Source: Saccoglossus kowalevskii (Eukaryota > Hemichordata > Enteropneusta > Harrimaniidae). From it: a DNA stretch of 39,935 nucleotides. The position numbers and the translations under genes were made by a program. Positions 12,301 to 24,300 of this stretch are shown piece after piece (position 1 is the stretch's first letter; every line of letters starts with the position of its first letter). The stretch spans positions 30,774-70,708 of the forward strand of contig NW_003112499.1 of NCBI RefSeq assembly GCF_000003605.2, in the 5' to 3' direction. The notes below the pieces were generated by a model that was not told the origin of the DNA, made no database searches, and was given only the letters and a program-made list of their open reading frames with translations.

Positions 12301-15300
12301 TTAATAAGTGACAAACGTTACAACATTGTACTGTAAAATAACACTGATTTATGAGACAGTGATTGCACACAATAAATCAATGAACATTGTCATGTGATTT
12401 ATTAATAACTCTCTCAAAATGTATGAGTAGGCTTCTACTTTACCATTTTCTGTTCACTGTGAGATCCCATGTTATACATGAAATTGAAAGCAAAAACAAT
12501 GACAAAAGTCGTATCAATGTCAAAAAATCACGTGGGATTCAGCAAAGGTGAAAGTAGTTTTGTGTATTTTCACGCACAAGGATGTGTTACCAATTGATGA
12601 TGGTCAATTTTAATGAAATAATTGTATCTTAATACCAAATTTCCCTCCATGTTTCAACACTGAGCTATAAAATAAGAAATTTATGATCTGTGCCTTTCAT
12701 TCAAAATGCGAGATATTGCAGTGACAGAAAATCATCTATTGTCTATTTAGTATTTAAATTGTGGTTAAAAATAATAATTGAAAACTCTAGCAAGTATTAT
12801 TTTGTGAATATGTTCAATATAAACATTTACAGTGGTGCTTTTAAAACCTCTTCAAAGTGTTTACTGAATTTTCATACCATAATGACACAATTGCTGCTAT
12901 CAGCCAAGAGTGTCGTCAATTTCTAAGATTGCAAATCTGAGTGATGAATGACTAACGTCAAAACTCTGTATAATAAACCCTAGTCATTCTATAATCAGCT
13001 TCTAACATGGCTCAATCTGAGTCAAGTATATCCTTAGCAATTTTTTATAATTATATATTTATTTCACTATCAATCTGACCACTGATACAGTTATTTTTAG
13101 TATCAGTGTTGATTCTGATATCAAAATTGACATATAATCAAGGTGACTTTCACTACAAATAGAACAAAAGAATATAGTTCCATTCAATTTCCAATGTCTC
13201 TGTTCCTTTGATGATAATCACATTTCATTAACCCAGCCATGTTACAAATAATGTAAAGCACTGTGAATATATTCTCCTTGATATTTAAGTTTATTGTCAA
13301 ATTAAATTCAATAAAAGAAATTGAAATGTTAAATAGTACTATAAGTGAGAAGTTGAACAATTCCTTCGTAAAATGTTCTCCATATTTGTTTTAATTTGAA
13401 GAGCCTGTATTTATAATTGTTAATACTAAATAAGCTATTATACAGTATATAATGTATATGTATATTATGCCACTATTAGTAAGTTATATACTAGTGTTCT
13501 CATACAAATATAAATTAATTAATTTAAAGCCAAGACATTTTCTGAATAATTTATTGTTTTATATGTCAGTACAAGATATCCTGTTTAAATTTAATAGTGT
13601 GTACTATGATGTGAGGCAAGTAGAGAATATAAAACCATTGGATGAATAGTATTAAGCAGTACCGGTATAACTGGTTTTGTATTATTTTGGATCTGAATAG
13701 GTCCTTTGGTTCATTTATCTGTATACACAGCATTTTTTGTGTTAGGGTTCGGCCTATGCTCTGACGTTGCCATGTATATTGACAGGTGAAGCCCAGGACA
13801 TTTCCAAACCCAAATAATGCCAAACCACAACTATGCATATTATTGGCAATAACATTTGTGAGGTGATTTTCTTCCCATTTAGGAAAGGCGTGAAAAAGAT
13901 GAAATTGAGGAGGAGGAGCCTGAAGCTGATATTGAATACGTGGAGGATGATATCAAGAGATTACAGTCAGATGTGGATGTTTTACAAGCTGAGTTTGATG
14001 CCTCTGTAGTTGATAAACATAGTCTAGAAATGAAATTGGTTGCAAGTAATGAAAGACTAAGAGCTGCAACAGAAATGATACACAAGTATGTTTTTCTTAT
14101 CACATGTGTATTATACTGTGTTGAATACCAGTACATTTACTACCATAATTATTAATCAAAGGGTGCAAAGCAATTTATCGAGGCAACACATGGTGTAGTC
14201 AAAGGCAAAGCAAAGAAAAGATGTTCAAGGATAAGGTTATCATGTGATTTCCACAAAGTATGCACTTAAACATTACATAGGAGCCCTTTGCTATACATTG
14301 TTTGTGTCAGTTGATGTGATATCCGTACTGCCTTGCAGTATTTTTGGGGTTAACCTTGTAGTACATGGTTTCAGGTGTGCTTTCAGCACCTCAAAGGACT
14401 ACACCAGTAAAAGTATTAGGTAGATTCACACTCCTTTATTGTATGTGCAATGAAAGCAATAATATTGATAGTTTTCAAAGATACAAATTAATATAAAATA
14501 CATTTACTTAAAAAGAGGTGGTCATTGCACCATGTATGCGTGAGATATGGGTCTAATATACCGTTAAACAAAGATGGTGACTTTTATTGTTGTGCAGACC
14601 AACGAGCACAAACTGGGATGTTACCAAGCTTTAACTAGGTAATTGCTTTGGTGATTGGTGAGGCATCGAAGACGACAACATCAGTAATTAGTGCATGTTG
14701 CACCCAGGTCAAAATTGTGGGAAAATCAATGTTAATCAACACAAATGTTGCACATGCACGTTGTGACAACCACCGTCCTTTAAAAACCAAACATCAGTAT
14801 TAATTAAGCTGTGTGTGTTGAGATGCCTTCGCAATTATTGTACACATTGATGTGTTCTTGAATTATTTTCTATTCACAGTTTACGAAGTAAAGAATCTCA
14901 CTGGCGTGAATATGTCAAGGATAACTCACAGACAGATTTGTTATTATTTAACTGTCTTGCAGCGGCCGGTTTTCTGACATACTGTGCACCAATGGTTCCA
15001 GACACCAGGTAATATTATCTATCATTGAATACATTTACTTAGTTACTGTTTTCTCTGTCACTCATATTGGTTGCCATGGTAAAACATGTAGTTATGCTAA
15101 AACCCATATTCTAATGTAACAATATAGTGTTAAACTCTGCAATTATGCTACAACCCATTTTCTAATGTAACAGTAAAGTGTTGAACCCTGTAATTATGCT
15201 AAAACCCATTTTCTAATGTAACAGTATAGTGTTTAACCCTGAAATTATGCCGAAACCCATTTTCTAATGTAACAGTAAAGTGTTGAACCCTGCAATTATG

Positions 15301-18300
15301 CCGAAACCCATTTTCTAATATAACAGTATGACTGTTTCCCACTGACATACTAACTGTATTCATATGGTTCACTGTATGACTCTTCTTCACAGGAGGAGGT
15401 TTATAGCAGAATTCACAAAGATATGCAGTGATAAAGGTTTGAAAGAGCCTAAGAAGAAACTGTTCAACAACCTCTCACTTATTGAATTCTTGTACACAAA
15501 GGTAAGAGTGAAAGAGAGTGATCTGCTGTCTTTGCATTCACATGGTTTAATTCTAATTATACAGATTACCGATAATAATTAAAATTGTAAAACTGAAGTG
15601 CCTTTTTACCAGATATTGGCTGTCAAGCCTGAAATCCAAATGCCAAACTAATTAGGGAAATAGACAACAGGGCCATAGACTTCTTTACAGAGTTTAAGTG
15701 ATAAAGAAGACATATATTGGCTCAATCTAGTAGGAAGCCTTTTGTAAATTATTGAACGTGGTTCGTGGACGATGAGCAGCTAATATTGTAGTAATTGCAC
15801 TGTTGATTACAGGTTGATATCCAAGCACTCCATATTCTCCATCTTCCTATGACACCTAGTGTACAAGAGAATGCATGTCTAATGATGCAACAACTCAGTT
15901 GTACTGCCTGGAATCTAATCTGTGATCCTACAAGTAGAGTACAAGACTGGCTGTATAAATACCTCAAATCAAATCTGGTACAAGTCAAGTATTGTGTAAG
16001 TACTTTCCCTATAAAACTTTCCATTCTGTATACAATACTGTAAAACCATTTATTTTCACTTGCATTTAATCTTACTATTTTGATATTTCAAGTATATTCA
16101 CAGGTTTTAAGATCACAAATTTGCCAGTGCCAGTGAGATGGGTTTTATTGTTATTTTACATTTTCATGTGAATTTAATTCAGTGCATTTTACATATCAGC
16201 CAAAATAGCAAAATTAAAACCTTGTAAATAGCTATTGCATTTACAGTAGAATAGAATCAAATATTCTGTCAAATAGAATAATATGATAATATGATTTACT
16301 GGTATACAGTATTACTATAGTTATCAATAATTACATCACTTATGTGTTTTGACAGGAATTACGTTCACACTTGGAGACCTGTTTATCTGAAGGTCAGAAT
16401 CTCTTGGTAACGGACTGTGATGTTGATGCCTTGGCAGAAGATGGCAGGTTCTTTCAAGTATTGAGACAAAGAATGGCATTTCTCAAAGGAAGACAACCAT
16501 TTAAAATGAATGTAAGTGATAATCGTTTTCTGGTCTGGTACTATTTTTGGTGCAGATACTGAAAGGTGACAGATTTTAGTACAATATTTGTTATAAGTTA
16601 ATTGTGTGTTTTTTTTCATTTATTTTTTGTGTCACTTTTGTCTCTCTGAAAATGTCTAGTGCTGTCATATATGGTGCATATTGCAACATCATGACAGGGC
16701 TATCTTAGTGGCATTATGGCAATTGCTATCCTGGTGTGAACCAGGCCAGGTCAAATACAAGCACATGCTGACATTAAAGAAAAGGCTTCCCAAAATTGAT
16801 AGGTATAGTGAACGAATCTATTGACCTGTGAATTTGACCATAGACAGTATAGTAGGAATATATACTGTCTATGATTTGACCTTCCCAATGAGTATGTGGC
16901 ATACTCATTTTGATAGGATTTGAATACAGGTCCACAGATCATGAGTTGGATATAACAACAACTACACTACTGCTACAATTTTTCAACCATTTTAAAATAC
17001 TGTTGCTTTCCATTCTAGTCTCAATCTAGTTTAAAATACATTGTATGTGCATTAGTTTACTGAATTGAAATGTTATGATTGGACAATGTACATTTTTAAC
17101 CACTCACTAAAGGCTTTTGAGTATATCTCTCAGACTGAATAAAACTTGTCACATTTTTGTCAGTTCCATAAGCTATATATTTTTCTACCTTACATTTATT
17201 AGGTTGGGGACCATGAAGTTGAATGTAGTCCCTCTTTTAGACTGTACCTACACACAACATGTCAGCCACAGCAAGTACCAAACACACTGGCTGCATACAC
17301 CGCAGTAACATACTTCTATCAAGTACGTCATGATATAGAAGAGGAACTTTTAGATAGATTCATGACATTAGAAAAAGCCAGACTTAATGATGAGAAGCTT
17401 AGTCTATCACAGGTAAGTACCACTGCAATTATAACTTTAATAATGTATATAATGTTTTCAATTTTGTGATTTGTCTTTGAATAAAATTACTTGTAATATC
17501 ATATATTTGTTCACATGGATTTATTTTAGCTGATTTCTCCTCTGAAAAAAACTCAGTGAATTAGTGTTTAAACTATTCTTTGTTTTGACTTTATACCCAG
17601 TGAGTTGTGAGTTTATTGTCTAGTAAACAAGATACGACTACTAGGAAAAAATTTCAGTTACCTATTACCACACTCCCCCTTCACTGTTAATATTTGAACC
17701 ACAGAAGTGTATGTTCTATTAAAATAGGACATAATTTTTTTTAAATGTTAATTGCATTCATGCTGTTGATTGCAGGAGAAAATTGAGAATATGGAACATT
17801 TAGAAAGTTTAGAGAAACAGATGTTGGAGTGTTTAGCAGGGGATACGAGATTGCTCAATGATTTGGTAACAACCAAGAAGTTAGCTGAAATGAAAAAACA
17901 CTATGATGAGACACTGGAAAGGTTTGTCATTTCATATCTATCTTTATTGACATCACGCTCAGGGTATTTAATATTTAGTTAGAAAAATTAGAAAAAGTAT
18001 ACTTGCACTTTGGTGAATATCTGAAACTGTCATATCAAAAATAAAATTAAATAATATTTCAAACAATTATTAATAACTAAAATAATTACAAAAATAAATT
18101 GTCTTGTCACCAAATGACCTGTGTGTTGGCATTTTAGGAGATGGCCAATTGATGACGTCACAATCTCAAATTGTGTACAAGAGCCAATCAGATTTGCTGG
18201 TAAAGTGTGATATTAGAAAGATCACATGGATTATGTATGATATATGTGATAAGAGCATCTATCATTTTCTTACATTCCTAAAATATAACAATAATAATTG

Positions 18301-21300
18301 TATTATTTTCTTCTAGTCAAGAGAGAATTCGTTTATCTGAGAATTCCATTAAGAATGCACGTGAAGGATATAGAGCTGTCGCATTACGAGGTGCTGTGTG
18401 TTTTGATACCACTCGTACCATGGCTGAAATCAATCCGATATATCAAACATCATGGCAGCAGTTCTTAGAAACTTATGATGTCTCAATCAAACATTCTGAT
18501 AGGTAAGAATTAATCCTCTATTCTTTATGACTACCTTCAAAGTCTCTCTGTTTCCATATTATCAATGTAAATCACAATAGACAATATTTGGTAATCGTTG
18601 TCCTAAGGTACTATTCAAATTAGATAGACGTCTTTGGCAATGACACTTCTTTGGTGGCATATACAATCNNNNNNNNNNNNNNNNNNNNNNNNNNNNNNNN
18701 NNNNNNNNNNNNNNNNNNNNNNNNNNNNNNNNNNNNNNNNNNNNNNNNNNNNNNNNNNNNNNNNNNNNNNNNNNNNNNNNNNNNNNNNNNNNNNNNNNNN
18801 NNNNNNNNNNNNNNNNNNNNNNNNNNNNNNNNNNNNNNNNNNNNNNNNNNNNNNNNNNNNNNNNNNNNNNNNNNNNNNNNNNNNNNNNNNNNNNNNNNNN
18901 NNNNNNNNNNNNNNNNNNNNNNNNNNNNNNNNNNNNNNNNNNNNNNNNNNNNNNNNNNNNNNNNNNNNNNNNNNNNNNNNNNNNNNNNNNNNNNNNNNNN
19001 NNNNNNNNNNNNNNNNNNNNNNNNNNNNNNNNNNNNNNNNNNNNNNNNNNNNNNNNNNNNNNNNNNNNNNNNNNNNNNNNNNNNNNNNNNNNNNNNNNNN
19101 NNNNNNNNNNNNNNNNNNNNNNNNNNNNNNNNNNNNNNNNNNNNNNNNNNNNNNNNNNNNNNNNNNNNNNNNNNNNNNNNNNNNNNNNNNNNNNNNNNNN
19201 NNNNNNNNNNNNNNNNNNNNNNNNNNNNNNNNNNNNNNNNNNNNNNNNNNNNNNNNNNNNNNNNNNNNNNNNNNNNNNNNNNNNNNNNNNNNNNNNNNNN
19301 NNNNNNNNNNNNNNNNNNNNNNNNNNNNNNNNNNNNNNNNNNNNNNNNNNNNNNNNNNNNNNNNNNNNNNNNNNNNNNNNNNNNNNNNNNNNNNNNNNNN
19401 NNNNNNNNNNNNNNNNNNNNNNNNNNNNNNNNNNNNNNNNNNNNNNNNNNNNNNNNNNNNNNNNNNNNNNNNNNNNNNNNNNNNNNNNNNNNNNNNNNNN
19501 NNNNNNNNNNNNTTCGTGAAGAGCAAACATCGATTCTATGCAAACGACTGAACGAACTTTTTGATACAGCATCATGCCAATCTTAACCAACCATGTACAC
19601 ATCATTTCATAACCATGGTAAATATTTGATTTTACTGTGATAAAACACAATTGAACGTACGTCGTTATATTATAAGCAAACGCTACAAGCCTTTGTATTA
19701 CCCCTCGCATAGGGCTTTTTTGCTACTAGCAAACGATACATTTTACCACTCGCATATGCCATTTTTACCACTAGCATATGGCATATTTTGCTACTTGCGA
19801 CTCGCAACTTGGTACTCGCATACGGCACTATTTTTAGGTCGTACATACCTGATCTTTTTAAGGATAGACAGAAAATAAGAACGTAATAACGTGCACAACT
19901 GTAAAAATGAAATCATTAAAAAATAAGCAAGCACAATTAATGAGTTAAACAGTTGATAATTTGCATGTGGTTTTTCTTCTTGACTCGCCTGAGTTGATTC
20001 TTGTTTTTATCGACACTATGTACTCAATAAATGGACATATCCAAATGTTATGCCCCCTACAATTTAATTAAAGTGGAATGAAACTGGCTGGAAACAATTT
20101 TCTTGTCTAGTGTGTCATAAATGTTCCGTTATTTTTAATAGTTACATAGGACATAAATTACCCAATAATTCCTACAGTAACTATATATATCATATTTATT
20201 GGTCCAGCAGCTTTGATTTATATTTACTAATGTACTTTTAACATGTTATTTGTACTGTACTGAATACCAGTAATATGATCCCTTTACATGCTGTCTGTTG
20301 TTGTTACTTTCCATTCTTGTTTACCATGCCTGTTGTGTATTCAATGTTTTTTAAAGTGGGGAGACTCAACCAAAAGAAATGTTGTTGTAAGTAGACAGAA
20401 ATAAAACCATTGCATGTAAATTCTGCATGTGTAGAATCTGTAGCAGACACCTTCACTGTCTTTTTATTCATTCTATCACAGAAAATACTAACTTTTCCAG
20501 GTAATGTTCTTTTTGAGAGACATGTGGTTCTCCATATGTCAGCTGTCATATGTATAAGTAATTTAATACTCATAGACAATGAGTAATCATGATAGTACAA
20601 TAGTTATCATCCAGGTCTGGCAATCACAGATTTGTGAGTCTTAGCTATGCCATAGTGCTGTATCTTGGGAAAGGTATTTTACTCCTATAGCTTCTGTCTA
20701 CCCAGGAGTAAATGTGAACCTGGTATGAAATGTTTGCCATCTAACTCATGTGTGCATGTGTAAGGCAGCTGGTGTTGTATACTCCCTGTGGAGTTTGTGG
20801 GAAGAATATATCTTGCAAAAACTGTTATATAGTGATAATATGTCGTGCAGTATGCATTACAATGCCATAGCTATTACTAAAATGCATTGAGTGTTCAGTA
20901 ATAAGCACTCGCATGTAGGCTTTTCGAACAATTTAAATGACAAATTTTTAACTATATATTTGTGATGTTTGTGATGTAAAGCTGTTCCCACAATGGGGAA
21001 AGGGATAATATTCTGTGTAATAATGAAGCACATAATAATATAATTTTTTTTCACACATTTGAATATACACTGTTGTTGCTAATGGTCAAGTTTATTTGCA
21101 CTTATTATAATTTATTTATATTTTATTTGCATGAAACATCACAGATCGTAAGTTTACTCAATGTGGGTTGGTTTTGTTTAATATGAAAATAAAATGCATA
21201 CAAGTTTGCTGTGGTTCTTGCTATCCCTCCCTGACACCCCGTATGAAACTCATTATTACCTTGACACTGGGCTTATCTCCATGGATGTATTCCTGCCAAC

Positions 21301-24300
21301 TTCCAGAAGTAGCAAACTGTTGCAGAATGTTATTTTAAAATGTTAGTCCTAATGACTTCATTCATTGTATCAAAATCTGTAAGCTTTGTGATTTCATTGA
21401 ATAAATAAATTACTTTCATTTCGTTTTTTATCTGCACCCTTCATAGTGACGAGTTCTGATTAGTGAGTCTACACATTGTATGTTTGGTAAAATGTTTATT
21501 GCTACATATGAAAAGGTACATGTAAATTCATGAAGTAGGAATAACACAATCTGCAGTTATTGACAAAACACCATATTTGGTAAACAAAGTATATGACAAA
21601 TGTACTTAGACATGAAGTTTGTCATTTAGCCAGCAATAACATAATAGATTGTATTCTCTTTACTGATAAAATTACTGTAATTTGAACTATCAAGCTAGTC
21701 CCTCAAGTCATGTGCTAGTAATCTGCGACAGTTTGACTCAATCTTTTGAATATATTTTTTGAAACTAACCCTTCTCTTTCACTCCCAATGTATTAAAAGT
21801 TATATTATATTCAATATTGTGACATTTGGATAAACTATATGGCATCATAGTTTAAACTAAAACCAGACTAGTAGAGCTGATAGTAACTCCATTTTTTGTG
21901 TGACATTGATAGAGCTGCAGTCAAAGCTGTTGTTGATCGTCTCACACTAGCAGCATACACCACCACTGCAAAGAGTCTATTAGAAAGGGACAGAATTATT
22001 TATTCCATTCTCCTTGCACTAGAGGTATGTCACTAAATCTTTTGTATTATCTGTTATGCATGCTTATAATTGGTCCAAACATGGAGCTAACCCGTGTGTG
22101 TTTTATATATACACGTACTGATAATTTGTATATATTTACATTGCTAAATCACATCACTACGTTATGTTGGGGTAAACAACGTATGTATGACACATGTCAC
22201 CCAAATAAATGGTCACTGAATCAATGTGTCGATTACCAATTCGGATCACTAAACAGTCTCTGAATCAACATGTTCGATTACCAATTCGGATCACTAAACA
22301 GTCTCTGAATCAACATGTTCGATTACCAATGCGCATCATAACAGTCTTGAATCAACATGTTCGATTACCAATGCGCATCACTAAACAGTCTCTGAATCAA
22401 CGTGTTCGATTACCAATGCGCATCACTAAACAGTCTCTGAATCAACGTGTTCGATTACCAATGCGCATCACTAAACAGTCTCTGAATCAACGTGTTCGAT
22501 TACCAATGCGCATCACGAAACAGTCTCTGAATCACCGAGTTTGATTACCAATTTACATCACTAAACAGTCTCTGAATCAACGTGTTCGATTACCAATGCG
22601 CATCACTAAACAGTCTCTGAATCAACGTGTTCGATTACCAATTCACATCACTAAACAGTCTCTGAATCAACGTGTTCGATTACCAATGCGCATCACTAAA
22701 CAGTCTCTGAATCAACGTGTTCGATTACCAATGCGCATCACTAAACAGTCTCTGAATCACCGAGTTTGATTACCAATTTACATCACTAAACAGTCTCTGA
22801 ATCAACGTGTTCGATTACCAATGCGCATCACTAAACAGTCTCTGAATCAATGTGTCGATTACCAATGCGCATCACTAAACAGTCTCTGAATCAATGTGTC
22901 GATTACCAATTCACATCGCTAAACAGTCTCTGAATCAACATGTTCGATTACCAATGCGCATCACTAAACAGTCTCTGAATCAATGTGTCGATTACCAATG
23001 CGCATCACTAAACAGTCTCTGAATCAACGTGTTCGATTACCAATTCACATCACTAAACAGTCTCTGAATCAACGTGTTCGAATACCAATTCACATCACTA
23101 AACAGTCTCTGAATCAATGTGTCGATTACCAATGCGCATCACTAAACAGTCTCTGAATCAATGTGTCGATTACCAATGCGCATCACTAAACAGTCTCTGA
23201 ATCAATGTGTCGATTACCAATGCGCATCACTAAACAGTCTCTGAATCAACGTGTTCGATTACCAATTCACATCACTAAACAGTCTCTGAATCAACGTGTT
23301 CGATTACCAATGCGCATCACTAAACAGTCTCTGAATCAACGTGTTCGATTACCAATGCGCATCACTAAACAGTCTCTGAATCAACATGTTCGATTACCAA
23401 TTCACATCGCTAAACAGTCTCTGAATCAACGTGTTCGAATACCAATGCGCATCACTAAACAGTCTCTGAATCAATGTGTCGATTACCAATGCGCATCACT
23501 AAACAGTCTCTGAATCAACATGTTCGATTACCAATTCACATCACTAAACAGTCTCTGAATCAATGTGTTCGATTACCAATGCGCATCACTAAACAGTTAC
23601 TGAATCAACGTGTTCGATTACCAATTCACATCGCTAAACAGTCTCTGAATCAACGTGTTCGATTACCAATTCACATCGCTAAACAGTCTCTGAATCAACG
23701 TGTTCGATTACCAATTCACATCGCTAAACAGTTACTGAATCAACGTGTTCGATTACCAATTCACATCGCTAAACAGTCTCTGAATCAACGTGTTCGATTA
23801 CCAATTCACATCGCTAAACAGTTACTGAATCAACGTGTTCGTTTACCAATGCGCATCACTAAACAGTCTCTGAATCAATGTGTTCGATTACCAATGCGCA
23901 TCACTAAACAGTCTCTGAATCAACATGTTCGATTACCAATTCGAATCACTAAACAGTCTCTGAATCACCGAGTTTGATTACCAATTTACATCACTAAACA
24001 GTCTCTGAATCAACGTGTTCGAATACCAATTCACATTGCTAAACAGTCTCTGAATCAACGTGTTCGATTACCAATTCGCATCGCTAAACAGTTACTGAAT
24101 CAACATGTCCAATTACCAATTCACATCGCTAAACAGTTACTGAATCAACGTGTTTGATTACCAATTCGCATCGCTAAACAGTTATTGAATCAACATGTTT
24201 GAAATCTTGAATGATATTTTACTGACAGGTTGAAGATTCTGAGGGTCATCTTGGTCCAGGTGAGAGAGAATTCCTTGTGTCTCCTAACTTTGGTGCATCA

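Noticed and set aside
15199-15390. Minus-strand 63-codon frame with repeated peptide
   Set aside because: It is a by-product of the 51-bp tandem repeat, whose length is divisible by three.
18562-19710. Several 300-380 codon open frames on both strands over 18562-19710
   Set aside because: They are open only because the 844 N bases contain no stops.
22209-23977. Open frames of 100-167 codons made of SLNQRVRLPMRITKQ repeats
   Set aside because: They come from a 45-base unit that happens to lack stops. 44-base units break the frame, no splice sites link it to the dynein, and the exons on either side join in phase without it.
22213-24200. Resemblance to a CRISPR array (repeated units of similar length)
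   Set aside because: There are no unique spacers; the whole unit repeats. The context is a eukaryotic intron.
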